This document shows, one piece after another, positions 19,169 through 27,929 of a DNA stretch of 28,747 bases (its first letter is position 1; every line of letters begins with the position of its first letter). The stretch lies in the IMG/VR virus record IMGVR_UViG_3300042945_001394, positions 1-28,747 of that record; one strand, given 5' to 3'. The DNA comes from a virus. The position numbers were made by a program, and so were the translations under genes. The notes beneath the pieces are model-generated. The model saw only the letters and a list, made by a program, of their open reading frames with translations. It was not told where the DNA came from and made no database searches.

Positions 19169-19689
19169 GAGAGCATGGCGTAGTCTTGGTGCGAACGATC
19201 GAGCCGAAAGTTTGCACCGAGCTTATTTCGCTCGCTAATGACAAGCCTTTGCGCGGTCGTATAAACACAGATACGGGCGTAGCCATAGATGCCATGCGAG
19301 ATGTAGACGTATGGCCGCTCGATAACTGGGTAAAAGGCCTTATGTCCGATCTGGCCGACGAAGCAAACGAGACACTCGGCTATGCGTGCGACGGCTTGCA
19401 AGAGCTTCCGCAGCTTTTACGCTATCAAGCCCCGTCTGCTCATTACGGCTGGCATACAGACATGGGTGAAGGTTTTGCCAGGAATCGCAAAATAAGCCTG
19501 ATCGTGAACCTTAATGAAGGCTACGAAGGCGGCGATTTCTGGGCATTCCTAGACGGCCCGTATAAGCTGCCGCTCAAGCGAGGTATGGCGATCGCATTTC
19601 CATCTTGGATGCCGCACAAGATTGGCCGAGTAAGCAAAGGCGAGCGGTGGTCGCTGGTAGCCTGGATTTCCGGTCCTGAATTACGGTAG
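19165..19689 (+). CDS. 2-oxoglutarate/Fe(II)-dependent oxygenase, prolyl-hydroxylase-like
   Basis: A 174-residue dioxygenase of the P4H-like superfamily. Iron ligands are H97 and D99 in GWHTDMGEG and H151 in WMPHKIGRV; R161 in GERWSLVAW binds 2-oxoglutarate. KISLIVNLNEGYEGGDFWAF between them is the typical strand and Gly-Gly turn. Phage enzymes of this type hydroxylate proteins or, in some families, bases. The substrate here is unknown. It coexists with a TET-associated-type glycosyltransferase at 4348-5220, but sequence alone does not place it in the TET/JBP family. A folded RNA element follows its stop at once. Confidence 0.85.
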   Translation: MREHGVVLVRTIEPKVCTELISLANDKPLRGRINTDTGVAIDAMRDVDVWPLDNWVKGLMSDLADEANETLGYACDGLQELPQLLRYQAPSAHYGWHTDMGEGFARNRKISLIVNLNEGYEGGDFWAFLDGPYKLPLKRGMAIAFPSWMPHKIGRVSKGERWSLVAWISGPELR

Positions 19690-19690
19690 A

Positions 19691-19744
19691 GTGCTTGTCA
19701 AAGACGCCAAGCCGGTAGTGGCGTATAACACCGGCAGCAAGTGC
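19691..19744 (+). ncRNA. H-type pseudoknot closed by an outer stem, 3' of the oxygenase gene
   Basis: Stem 1 is ACGCCA (19704-19709) with TGGCGT (19719-19724). Stem 2 is GCCGGT (19711-19716) with ACCGGC (19730-19735), interlocked with stem 1 through loops of 1, 2 and 5 bases. An outer stem GTGCTTG (19691-19697) with CAAGTGC (19738-19744) closes it with two G-U pairs that would be mismatches on the minus strand. It begins two bases after the oxygenase stop. No known RNA class is recognised. Confidence 0.5.
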
Positions 19745-19784
19745 AGAGCCTACCCTGTCTCCTCTGGTCTGTGAACTCGCTGAC

Positions 19785-19802
19785 AGCCGGGAAAGACCGG
19801 CT
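19785..19802. terminator. Hairpin at convergent junction before the tail module end
   Basis: AGCCGG (19785-19790) and CCGGCT (19797-19802) pair around GAAAGA. It lies between the plus-strand recombination operon and the minus-strand tail operon, where both must stop. No T tract follows on either strand. Confidence 0.4.
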
Positions 19803-20010
19803 ATTTCCGCTCCATGTTCAGACCAGCTAAAGTCAGCAGCCTTTCTCTCTCGCTTTCGCCTTTAGACGTAAGCTGCAATTTCTCGCCTTCGCAAGCGACG
19901 AATCCGGCATCGATAAGCTCTTTGGCTAAATCTTCTAGCGGCATGCGATCACGCGAGATCGTCAAGATACCGCCAAGCCTTCTTTGCTGAACGTTACTCA
20001 GCTTGCTCAC
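19801..20010 (-). CDS. Hypothetical winged-helix-like protein, 69 residues
   Basis: A 69-residue helical protein: SNVQQRRLGGILTISRDRMP, EDLAKELIDAGFVACEGEKL, then LQLTSKGESERERLLTLAG. The LTSKGE turn after two helices looks like the wing of a small winged-helix domain. It is the last gene of the tail operon, one base after the tail fibre gene. Genes in this position are sometimes fibre chaperones, but nothing in this sequence shows that. Confidence 0.6.
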   Translation of the reverse strand: MSKLSNVQQRRLGGILTISRDRMPLEDLAKELIDAGFVACEGEKLQLTSKGESERERLLTLAGLNMERK

Positions 20011-20011
20011 A

Positions 20012-20854
20012 TTACGCTTTCATAATGTACGCAAGAGCGTAGTACGGCGGGAGGTTTGCATTCGCCGGTGACGATCCACTGCTACCAACAGTAACCGAAT
20101 GCGAATGCGCCGGGATGCTCATGTCTACCGTTGGCCTCGACCCGACCCCGGCAGCGCCTTGCATCCTATTTGGAAGGCTCGCGCCACTTACTGAAAACAC
20201 GCCTGTTGCCGAGCCTGTCTGGTAAGAGCCGAAGTCGCTTCCGATGTTTGCAGAAATCGAGCCAGTTGCAGCGCCTTGCGAGTCCGTGCTCGCCGAGTGC
20301 GTATGTGCGGGAACAATTAAATCTTTATTACCGCCGGTCTGTGTTGCCGATCCTGTAATAGCGGTCTTTGCAACCCCGGAGTCATCCGCATTAGCTGCAA
20401 TAACGAATCTATTTCGTAAGTCTGGTGTCCCGTTATTTCCGTCGCATAGATACCATCCGGCTGGAATGCTTGCGATCGACCCCGACCACATAACAATAAC
20501 GCCAGTCGGAATAATGTCCCGTACAAACGCCGTAGTCGCAATTCTCGTTGAGTCATCGCTGGCGGCTGGCGTGTTAGACGTAGGCGAACCAGTAAGCGCT
20601 GCGCTAGAGACTAGCGAAAATGTATCGGTCGAGTTATCGACGTTTCCTAAAGAAATCCAAGCATCGTTATCGCCATTTCGTAGCTTAAGAACAGCAGGCG
20701 ATGCGCTTGTATCTACCCAAATTTGGTAGGGAAACGTAGGAGATGGTGCGCTCGACCCAGAGGAATGCGTCGCAAGTGCTTGCAAAGCATTATTCAGGTC
20801 TGATCGGAACCCCGGAAAACCTTGATTCGCAATCGTAAAATCATGCTGGCTCAT
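20012..20854 (-). CDS. Tail fibre with phage collar domain
   Basis: A 280-residue fibre protein. The N-terminal part (about 1-75) has a repeated-strand tail attachment segment with PYQIWVDTSASPAVLKLRNG. A middle segment follows with SDDSTRIATTAFVRD, typical of fibre shafts. The collar domain at about 115-165 reads GVIVMWSGSIASIPAGWYLC, DGNNGTPDLRNRFVIAA. The C-terminal Gly/Ser/His region (HSHSVTVGSSG, PPYYALAYIMKA) is the usual end of collar fibres and the likely host-contact part. It overlaps the tip-protein gene by 4 bases. Confidence 0.88.
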   Translation of the reverse strand: MSQHDFTIANQGFPGFRSDLNNALQALATHSSGSSAPSPTFPYQIWVDTSASPAVLKLRNGDNDAWISLGNVDNSTDTFSLVSSAALTGSPTSNTPAASDDSTRIATTAFVRDIIPTGVIVMWSGSIASIPAGWYLCDGNNGTPDLRNRFVIAANADDSGVAKTAITGSATQTGGNKDLIVPAHTHSASTDSQGAATGSISANIGSDFGSYQTGSATGVFSVSGASLPNRMQGAAGVGSRPTVDMSIPAHSHSVTVGSSGSSPANANLPPYYALAYIMKA

Positions 20855-23613
20855 ATTTCACCACCGTATCCGCGAGCAACCCAGTCAAACGTTCGATTGA
20901 CCGATGTATTCGCTGCGTTAAAGAACTGAATCGTAAAGCCTGTGCGGCTCTTACTGGTAATTGTGAAGTAATCACCAGTCGCCATATTTTGCGCGGCAAT
21001 AGAGAGTGCCGGGGTATCCTTAAACGCAGGGCTGAACGTAACTGTGTATGCCGCAGCGCCGCTCGCAATATCGTCACCAAACGCGACCCGATCAGGCATA
21101 TCGCAGTCAATGCTAAGAGCTTCTATTGCTGGAGTAGCGGCGGTTGTCAGCGACGTAAGCACCGCCTTAAACCTCAAAGCTCTAGCTACATATTCACCAG
21201 CATAGAACTTACGATAGGCACTCCACGTTGGCGTTCCGGCTGGGTTATCTTCAGTAGTTGATACATAAAGATCAACGTTAACATCGTCGAACTGCGTAGC
21301 GTCTCCGTCGAAGTCACCAGCCCGGTCATCGAAGTTTCCGCCAGCATCATCAAAATTATTTACCAAATCTTCGCGAATCACTTCAATATTTGCAGTAACT
21401 TTAGACGTAAATACCTGATCTAAATCGATGATGTTACTAAAGATGTATTCGCCAGAAGTTTGTCCACTAGACAGTTGTAAGCGAGAAGATACGACGGTGC
21501 AGTTAGTCTTAGTGCCGCTAAATGTTGGGTCTTCTGTAATTGTCTCTATCGCATTTTGATAAACAGCCTTCATTACATTCGTAATGATTAGCGCTGGGTT
21601 CGAAGATGGATTGCCTGTCTTATCGTATGCCTTAATAAGATACGTTCCCGTAAGCGCGGGAACGACAACAGAGTTGGCTGGCCTTGGAACCTTATCAACG
21701 AGGTCTACAGCATTAGAGTACGTCGCGCCCGTTGTAAGGGGCGAGTATCGTATCCGATAGTGAGACAAATCGAGGTCTGCTATAGGCGTCCACGATAGAT
21801 GCGCATCGCCTTCAATAATATTTACAGAGAATCCTGTAACGTCCGACGGCGGCGCAGTCTTGCCAACAATAATATGATTCTTAGTCGTATACTCAGACGC
21901 AGCCCCGAGTGTGCTGATCGTTCTAGCGCGAACGTTGTATGTAGCTCCATCTACAACGTTCTTTAACTCAAATACATTACCGGATGCTTGCCCAAGGTTT
22001 GTGTATTCAGTAGCCGTACTGATCTTTGCTTCTACTTCATAACGATCGCGGAAAAATCCACCGCCAGAGAGCGTTACGATTAGGCTAGTAAACAGCGTTT
22101 CCGCTTCCGAGCGAAGTTCATCGGAGGTCGAGATGCCGGGGGCGATTACTGTAAACGGGTTCGGCAGATTTGTATTCGGCGCTGCATCAACCGAGCTTTC
22201 TTCGGACGTTGACCAATCGAAAACAGAAGAGGCTGTCTCTCGTAGTTCAAGATCAAACCCGATCAACGTTCCGTCATTTTGTTGCTCAAGAACGATTGTA
22301 TTGCCAACAACCTCGAACGGCTTGTTAGACCATCCAAGACGAGTGTTATTGATATAGATAACGTCGCCAACACGAACGTCCATCGCCGTTAGCTTCGCAG
22401 GGTAGTTCAGCGTAATCTCTTGCCGAGACGCAAGAAGATCGATTTTCGCCAACCTCTGCGCCATCGAGGCTGAGGTAGTAAACGGCAAAGAAATATCTTT
22501 CCAAACCGTTTGATTGTTGTCTAAAGCTATATAAGTAGCAGAGCTAATCGGCGGAAAGTCTGTAGGCTGCCACAAGTTTTCGGGCGAAGCGAACACGCCT
22601 TTAATGCTATTAAACTGCTGCGCTCTCGATACCTTCGTTTTAATCCGCATTCCGCCGCGAAGGTCATCTTCGTCTAGCGTAATCGTTGGCGTGTTGTAAG
22701 CCCCGGCGATTACCGTCCATCTACCGTTCGTGTAGATGAGCTTGCCGTGCATTGCGGTAATAATCTTGTTAAGAATATCCTCCGGCGTCATGCTCGTATC
22801 AAACGTTCCATGCGCTTCGTAACGATTCTCTGTTCCGCCACCAGCAAGATTTACATCCTCATCACAGATGTTTGCGGCGGTATTAAACGATGTTGTGTCG
22901 ATCTCCGAGCTTGACAGCCCAAGCCCGTATCGCGCATTCGTTAGGTAGTCATAAATTACCAATGCCGCATTCGAAGAGTATGCGGTTGTGGCTGTACGGG
23001 TATCGTATAGCTTTTTGCCTTGCACAACCGCCGTAATGTTTGGGATTCCATTCGGGAATATGTCGGTTGAGAATTTGAGCCGAACATATATCGCGGCACG
23101 ACCGCGTAGACGATGCGCAGAAGTCCAGTACCCGTTCGACTCCGATACAAGGTCTGCAAACGCAGCTTGATCGTCAGTGCCAAGCGCTTTTTTTATGCGA
23201 ACGTAACCCGTATAGCGAGCATCGGTCGCGTCGCCGTTACCGTCTAGCGTTACTTCGTGATCGTCGAAATAAATCTTTTCGATCGCCTGAACTTCATGGC
23301 ATGCGAGAACGATAACAACATGCAGATATTCGTTGCTAACCTCGGTAGTCTCCATGTAGACAACCGTACCACCGACTCGAACGCGACCGTATATAACTCG
23401 ATGCGCCGCGATAGCATCACGGCGACTAATCATTCTTCCTTGGCTTTGTTGTTGAAATCCAGACTCCGCTTGCTGCTGTGCGTATAAATACGCCGCGCCG
23501 CTAATAATAAAAGTAACAGCTGCAGCCGAAAATGCAGCAGCAACTGTAGCGCCGACTGCTATCTGAACGCCATAGGTCGCAACAGCGGCAATAATTACCG
23601 GGGGCATCGCCAC
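20851..23613 (-). CDS. Tail tip attachment (J-like) host-specificity protein
   Basis: A 920-residue J-like protein forming the central tail tip. It has a hydrophobic Ala-rich N-terminal segment (about 5-45), then the tip-ring region with RVIYGRVRVGGTVVYMETTE, RYTGYVRIKKALGTDDQAAF and GRAAIYVRLKFSTDIFPNG. A fibronectin type III domain lies around 588-675 (HLSWTPIADLDLSHYRIRYS). A four-fold FDD/FDG Asp-rich repeat follows near 750-775 and may bind metal. The C-terminal block has SIAAQNMATGDYFTITSKSR. It overlaps the genes on both sides, as in other siphovirus tail operons. Receptor specificity usually lies in the C-terminal part. Confidence 0.92.
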   Translation of the reverse strand: MAMPPVIIAAVATYGVQIAVGATVAAAFSAAAVTFIISGAAYLYAQQQAESGFQQQSQGRMISRRDAIAAHRVIYGRVRVGGTVVYMETTEVSNEYLHVVIVLACHEVQAIEKIYFDDHEVTLDGNGDATDARYTGYVRIKKALGTDDQAAFADLVSESNGYWTSAHRLRGRAAIYVRLKFSTDIFPNGIPNITAVVQGKKLYDTRTATTAYSSNAALVIYDYLTNARYGLGLSSSEIDTTSFNTAANICDEDVNLAGGGTENRYEAHGTFDTSMTPEDILNKIITAMHGKLIYTNGRWTVIAGAYNTPTITLDEDDLRGGMRIKTKVSRAQQFNSIKGVFASPENLWQPTDFPPISSATYIALDNNQTVWKDISLPFTTSASMAQRLAKIDLLASRQEITLNYPAKLTAMDVRVGDVIYINNTRLGWSNKPFEVVGNTIVLEQQNDGTLIGFDLELRETASSVFDWSTSEESSVDAAPNTNLPNPFTVIAPGISTSDELRSEAETLFTSLIVTLSGGGFFRDRYEVEAKISTATEYTNLGQASGNVFELKNVVDGATYNVRARTISTLGAASEYTTKNHIIVGKTAPPSDVTGFSVNIIEGDAHLSWTPIADLDLSHYRIRYSPLTTGATYSNAVDLVDKVPRPANSVVVPALTGTYLIKAYDKTGNPSSNPALIITNVMKAVYQNAIETITEDPTFSGTKTNCTVVSSRLQLSSGQTSGEYIFSNIIDLDQVFTSKVTANIEVIREDLVNNFDDAGGNFDDRAGDFDGDATQFDDVNVDLYVSTTEDNPAGTPTWSAYRKFYAGEYVARALRFKAVLTSLTTAATPAIEALSIDCDMPDRVAFGDDIASGAAAYTVTFSPAFKDTPALSIAAQNMATGDYFTITSKSRTGFTIQFFNAANTSVNRTFDWVARGYGGEI

Positions 23614-23984
23614 CCCTTTTTCGCAAGCGTCATGCTGTAGAACAACACTCCGTTCGGACCAGCGGCAGCGAACTTACTCCCAACACAAATTCCTAGCGCC
23701 GCACCCTCTTCGGTTTCACACAAGATTACATCTCCACGCCGCGCAAGCGCCGGGTTTATAGGGGTTAAAAGTCCGTCGACAATAGAAGATAGCCCTCCTG
23801 CCTTATAAATCCTTCTAGCGGCTCCAAATCGCGTCGTATAGCCTCTTAGGCTCGCAGCATAGTCTACGTTCGTAAGCACCTTTACCGCGTCCGCGACAAA
23901 TAGACAGCAATCGTTCGTACCCCACTCAAACGGAGTGTTGCGCCGCTCGATCAGAAACGCTTCTAGTTTAGTAAGAGGTTCCAC
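23595..23984 (-). CDS. DUF6950-like (NlpC/P60-fold) tail protein
   Basis: A 129-residue protein with FEWGTNDCCLFVADAVKVLT (about 19-38); the Cys after Asp is the candidate catalytic residue. Then ARRGDVILCETEEGAALGIC and a C-terminal KKGWRCPR. The family resembles cysteine peptidases of the NlpC/P60 fold found between the tail assembly proteins and the J protein, in the place of lambda K. It may trim peptidoglycan during DNA entry, though the expected catalytic His is not obvious. It overlaps J by 19 bases and the preceding gene by 17. Confidence 0.78.
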   Translation of the reverse strand: MEPLTKLEAFLIERRNTPFEWGTNDCCLFVADAVKVLTNVDYAASLRGYTTRFGAARRIYKAGGLSSIVDGLLTPINPALARRGDVILCETEEGAALGICVGSKFAAAGPNGVLFYSMTLAKKGWRCPR

Positions 23985-24591
23985 CGGTATCGCTCGGCGT
24001 CGATGTAACAGGCTCTACTGCCTGAAGGTTATTTCCTGCTCTACCCCACGGAATGTCTTTGTCTTGTAAGGCTAGAACAAACTCCATTCCTAAATCGCCC
24101 GGAAATTCTCGCTTTTGGTCTTGATCTGTATATCGCGACGATCTCGGGCGGCTAAGATCGATTAGCCGCGACTCGTAGGTGATCGCGATCGAACACGACT
24201 CCGCATCTTCGGAAATAATAGGCGTATCGATACGCCCTTCGAAGATTAGCCATGGCGTCGCAACGACGCTTCCTGAAGAAAGGAATCCTAGCCAAACTTT
24301 CCCTAAAGCACCCTGCCGTACATCCGACAAGACAAGCGATAATAAATCGGCAGGAATACCGTTAAACGTAACAACGATACCCGTTGCCTTAATTTCCGCC
24401 GACTCTTCGATGTTCGATACTTGTACGAGACTTCCAGCGCCTAGCCATGTCTGACTATCCCACGACAGATCGCCGATACCGCTCCACATCCGCACGTTCC
24501 CAGACGCAAACTCGCCGTAGAAAAACAGAATCGGCGTAACGCTAGCAGAGCCGATCTGCGAGAGCATTCCCGCTGATAAGCCTCGACTCAT
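23968..24591 (-). CDS. Distal-tail-like minor tail protein
   Basis: A 207-residue beta-rich protein with VRMWSGIGDLSWDSQTWLGA (about 33-52), WLIFEGRIDTPIISEDAESC and SIAITYESRLIDLSRPRSSR, then RYTDQDQKREFPGDLG. The W-G-G-W opening, the GR-D turn and the RYT-DQ-DLG end are characteristic of a phage tail protein family encoded between tape measure and tip genes. It probably forms part of the baseplate hub. It overlaps both flanking genes by 17 and 4 bases. Confidence 0.78.
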   Translation of the reverse strand: MSRGLSAGMLSQIGSASVTPILFFYGEFASGNVRMWSGIGDLSWDSQTWLGAGSLVQVSNIEESAEIKATGIVVTFNGIPADLLSLVLSDVRQGALGKVWLGFLSSGSVVATPWLIFEGRIDTPIISEDAESCSIAITYESRLIDLSRPRSSRYTDQDQKREFPGDLGMEFVLALQDKDIPWGRAGNNLQAVEPVTSTPSDTGGTSY

Positions 24592-25217
24592 AGCGCCTCG
24601 GTCGCAGAAAACGTAATACCGTACTTCGAAACGTGATCAGCATCCCAGCTAAGCTCGTTCGAATCCATGCGGAATACGGCTTTAGGTGAAATAAACGTAA
24701 CCGCAGCGCCGCCAGATGCGGTAGCCTTGATAGTCGGCTCTACGCTAACGCTGACCACACCGGAGCCATTACTCGTAGCGTCAGCCGTAATCATGTATAG
24801 CTTTGCAGTCGCAGCCGATCCGATCTGGATGTAATCGCCAGCTTTGAAAGCAACTATGCTATTACCTACGCCAGCGATCGAAACGTCATAATCGCCGATC
24901 GCAACAGCCGTATTGAGCGTAGGCGTCGCAGAAAGACTAATAGCACCGCGAGGATTCTTGGCGTCAGGATCGCCAAGCAAGAAAGTTCCGCGCCGGCCAT
25001 GTAGCTGCATAAAGAATGACTGCCAGGCTGCGGCGGTTTCCCGCTTCATAGGCGGCAGCTTAATTTCGGCAACCCACAGCGCCATCGGCCATTCGTAGAC
25101 TTGCTGCTGCCCGGTAAACGGCGACTGCGCCATAGCGACAGCGCGACGGATAGCGAATCGAGACGCTACCGGGGCTGGCGTTGCCGGCATTGTAAGCGGA
25201 TAAGACGGGGCTGGCAT
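24588..25217 (-). CDS. Minor tail protein
   Basis: A 209-residue protein whose conserved core reads QQVYEWPMALWVAEIKLPPM, KRETAAAWQSFFMQLHGRRG, then TFLLGDPDAKNPRG. The WP-W-AEI-LPPM and GTFLLGDP blocks occur in a family directly downstream of tape measure genes in siphoviruses. The C-terminal half (about 110-209) is a beta-rich Ser/Ala/Val domain. Starts on the TAATG that ends the tape measure gene. Predicted to sit at the distal tail end. Confidence 0.8.
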   Translation of the reverse strand: MPAPSYPLTMPATPAPVASRFAIRRAVAMAQSPFTGQQQVYEWPMALWVAEIKLPPMKRETAAAWQSFFMQLHGRRGTFLLGDPDAKNPRGAISLSATPTLNTAVAIGDYDVSIAGVGNSIVAFKAGDYIQIGSAATAKLYMITADATSNGSGVVSVSVEPTIKATASGGAAVTFISPKAVFRMDSNELSWDADHVSKYGITFSATEAL

Positions 25218-27745
25218 TATGCGAACGCCTTACGATAAGAGCCGCCACGGGTTGCAGCTTGCGCTACCGCAGCCTTAGTAATATCGGCGATCTGCGGCAT
25301 CATGTTGTTAATCTCTGCTCGCACCGTAGCCTGAACGCCAGTGGTTACAGCGATCGTCTGGTTTACGACTACGCCACCACCGCCGCCTAGCGCCGAGCGC
25401 GTATTGTTGGAATTCATAATCGAGCCAGCAGAGTGCGGGATAAATAGCTCTGGTCCGCGCTCGCCAACAATCGTCGCTTGGCCAGAAGATACCGCCCCTC
25501 CGGTAGCTCGTAGAGTCGGCCCGATTACGCCATACGATCCGGCTAAAGCGACTTGATCGGGCGTCGGTACGGTTGCCATACCAAGCGCGGTACGAATCGT
25601 ATTCATTAGAGGCACTACGATTAGCATTCGCGTGACTTCTTGAAGAATCATATTCGTTAGATTCTTCATAAAGGTTTTGAACGAATCGCTAATCGTCTCT
25701 ACGCCGCTAAAGATGTTGACCAGCGATGTAGTCATCAACGATTCTGTTTGCGTGATCATCTCGCCAACAGACTTCATCAGCGGGTTGGTCATCATAAGTT
25801 GCTCGTTGAGCTTCTTAATCGCGAACCCGTATTCATCCGCTGTGATTTTTCCGGCTTCGAACGCATTGGTAACGTCGCCGATTGTCTGACGTACTCGTTT
25901 CTCTTCTGTATCAAACGATCGCACGGCGCTTACACCAGCATCTATACTGCCTTTCAGTTTTTCCGCGCCTTTAATTTCTGCGAACACTAATCTCGCTCGC
26001 TTATAGACCTCTTCTAATTGCCCGTCCGTCAAGACTTGCCTTGCTCCAGCAGTGAGCCGAGCGAAGAACATCTCGAACTCGTCGGTCGTTCGAGCTTCGG
26101 TTCGCATATCTTCTAGTTGCTTCGTGATGCCCTTAATCGCATCGCTTTGCGTAATGAGGATAAAGTTATTGCGAAGCGCGGAAACGTCTATTCCCAGAGC
26201 TTTGATACGAGCTAGGTTTTCAGCGCCTACAAACTGACTAAATTGCCTCTCAAGCTCAGGAAGTGCGTTTTCGTTCCTTGTAAGCGCAAGTTCTTTGCGA
26301 AGATTAAACACAAGAAGGTTTAACTTCGCGAACTCGTTCACATCGACAGCGCTTTGTAGCGCTTCTAGGTCTTTGCGCGAGCCTGTAAATAGACCTTCGT
26401 TAGTAAACTTTGGCAGCATGTCCGCAGACTTAAGCGCTGCAACCATATCTTTAGAGAAGCCGCTCGCCTCAAGTTTTGCGGCCACCATTTCTTCACGCAA
26501 ACCTTTTATTGCGTCTGTAAACTTTGCTGCGGCTTGTTCCGCCGGTTTTGGGTACGCATCTTCAATAGTTTTATTCAATTCTTCTTGTGATTTTTTTAAT
26601 TCTTCCGTCGCTTCTCCAGTCTTAAATAACGTATTGCCAATTTTTTCTAAAACGTGATCAAGAACTCCTGTTACTTGAGCAAGAAAACCTAATCCAACAG
26701 CAATTATAGTTAGAGGATTTTTCTTAAGAATTAGAGCCAACGCCGCAAATGCAGAACCTGCTCTAGCTACGCTAAGACCAAAAGTAATCATAGCTGTTGA
26801 TAGGGCAAGAATTTTATTAACAGTAATAACAGCAAAAAATACTAAAATCACTTTAGTAATCGTATCGAAGTTTTCTTTAAGGAATACGATCGCGCTACCT
26901 AAACCTCGCACTGCGCTAGCAAGCGACTGACCGATAGTCCTGGCTAGAGAATCGCCCTCGCCGACAGTATCGGTAAATAGTTTCACAATATCAGTTAGCG
27001 CTTTTTTAAGTCCGGCCTCGCCGATCAGCTTGAAAAACCGATTGGTAGCATCTTCTAAGTTAGAGAACCTACCAGTAAGCGTCTGCGCTGCCTTATCCGT
27101 AGCATCACCGAAGTTCGTCTGCGAGATTTGTCGCAGGTATTCGAGGATGTTGGATTTATTGATCGTGGTAGATACGCCTTTAAACGTAGCAACGGCACTA
27201 TCGCCCTCAGTACGAACGACGATGCCCAGGCTTTTGAGCATCTCAAATTCGCCGGTAGTCGCGTTCAGGATGGCTTGCGCAACGTCCTGAATGCTCTTAC
27301 CTCTAGCAGCGGCCAAGTTACCAACGTCACGCAGTACGTCGCTAGTCGGCGCAATACCGGCAGAGACAAGCGTCGTAAAGGCCTGGGTTACTTCCTGAAC
27401 CTGAAAGGTCGTGCGCTCGCTGTAGTTCGTAATAGTCTGCATCGCCGCTGCCGCTGCTTCTGCGGTAGGCGATAACGACTTAAGCCGCGCTTCTAAATCT
27501 TCGAATTCTCGAATGGTACTTACGACTTTACCGAGCGTAAGCGTACCTAGCACCGCGCCGATAGCAACGCCGAGATTTCTAAAAGCGTTAGATGCGCCAG
27601 TGGTCGCGCCCTCCAAATTCTTGAGCGAACCGGTGGCACTAGTGCCGAAGGTCTTGATTTGCCCTTCGACTTTAGAAAGGTCCCGGCGCAGGCCCGATAG
27701 ATCAGCCTCGATCCTAACTAACAACGTATCAAGGGTGGTGGCCAT
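25217..27745 (-). CDS. Tail tape measure protein
   Basis: An 842-residue protein that sets tail length and helps DNA enter the cell. It starts TTLDTLLVRIEADLSGLRRD, a coiled-coil opening typical of the family. A long helical region is interrupted by a hydrophobic section at about 290-370 (ITKVILVFFAVITVNKILAL and later segments). The C-terminus has GGAVSSGQATIVGERGPELF, a signature of tape measures, then Gly-rich and Asn-rich parts. By the usual 1.5 A per residue it suggests a tail of roughly 125 nm. The hydrophobic section is encoded by visibly more AT-rich DNA than the rest. Confidence 0.93.
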   Translation of the reverse strand: MATTLDTLLVRIEADLSGLRRDLSKVEGQIKTFGTSATGSLKNLEGATTGASNAFRNLGVAIGAVLGTLTLGKVVSTIREFEDLEARLKSLSPTAEAAAAAMQTITNYSERTTFQVQEVTQAFTTLVSAGIAPTSDVLRDVGNLAAARGKSIQDVAQAILNATTGEFEMLKSLGIVVRTEGDSAVATFKGVSTTINKSNILEYLRQISQTNFGDATDKAAQTLTGRFSNLEDATNRFFKLIGEAGLKKALTDIVKLFTDTVGEGDSLARTIGQSLASAVRGLGSAIVFLKENFDTITKVILVFFAVITVNKILALSTAMITFGLSVARAGSAFAALALILKKNPLTIIAVGLGFLAQVTGVLDHVLEKIGNTLFKTGEATEELKKSQEELNKTIEDAYPKPAEQAAAKFTDAIKGLREEMVAAKLEASGFSKDMVAALKSADMLPKFTNEGLFTGSRKDLEALQSAVDVNEFAKLNLLVFNLRKELALTRNENALPELERQFSQFVGAENLARIKALGIDVSALRNNFILITQSDAIKGITKQLEDMRTEARTTDEFEMFFARLTAGARQVLTDGQLEEVYKRARLVFAEIKGAEKLKGSIDAGVSAVRSFDTEEKRVRQTIGDVTNAFEAGKITADEYGFAIKKLNEQLMMTNPLMKSVGEMITQTESLMTTSLVNIFSGVETISDSFKTFMKNLTNMILQEVTRMLIVVPLMNTIRTALGMATVPTPDQVALAGSYGVIGPTLRATGGAVSSGQATIVGERGPELFIPHSAGSIMNSNNTRSALGGGGGVVVNQTIAVTTGVQATVRAEINNMMPQIADITKAAVAQAATRGGSYRKAFA

Positions 27746-27912
27746 TAGTCCGGGTACCTTTCCATCAGATCATTAAGCTCGTCCCTACTCAGCGGCGGCG
27801 GCTTCGCCGAATTGAACTGCTGGAATCCACGAATCGCTGCATACCATTCTGCCGGGCTCTGATCCCAGAAATCACTGGCTCGCATACTCATCGCACCAAG
27901 CCCGATCTCCAT
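27745..27912 (-). CDS. Tail assembly chaperone, T-like part (expressed by -1 frameshift)
   Basis: Encodes 55 residues from its own ATG (MEIGLGAMSMRASDFWDQSP, then AEWYAAIRGF and PLSRDELNDLMERYPD). This matches the small GTA/Phage_TAC family that follows the G-like chaperone. The frame is open upstream past the end of the G-like gene and is reached by a -1 slip at GGGAAAG (27966-27960), giving a 178-residue fusion of 107 and 71 residues. The fusion is the expected functional form; the internal ATG may never be used. Its stop overlaps the tape measure start (TAATG). Confidence 0.8.
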   Translation of the reverse strand: MEIGLGAMSMRASDFWDQSPAEWYAAIRGFQQFNSAKPPPLSRDELNDLMERYPD

Positions 27913-27929
27913 GAACTTAACCCACGGTA

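Noticed and set aside
19165-19689. Assignment of the oxygenase to the TET/JBP family
   Set aside because: Active-site spacing and flanking motifs fit P4H-like enzymes; no TET-specific features seen.
19691-19744. Type III toxin-antitoxin RNA (ToxI-like)
   Set aside because: Only one pseudoknot unit, no tandem repeats and no ToxN-like endoribonuclease gene nearby.
20244-20729. Plus-strand frame of 161 codons opposite the tail fibre gene
   Set aside because: The minus strand encodes a clear collar-domain fibre; the plus frame has no ribosome-binding site or recognisable pattern.
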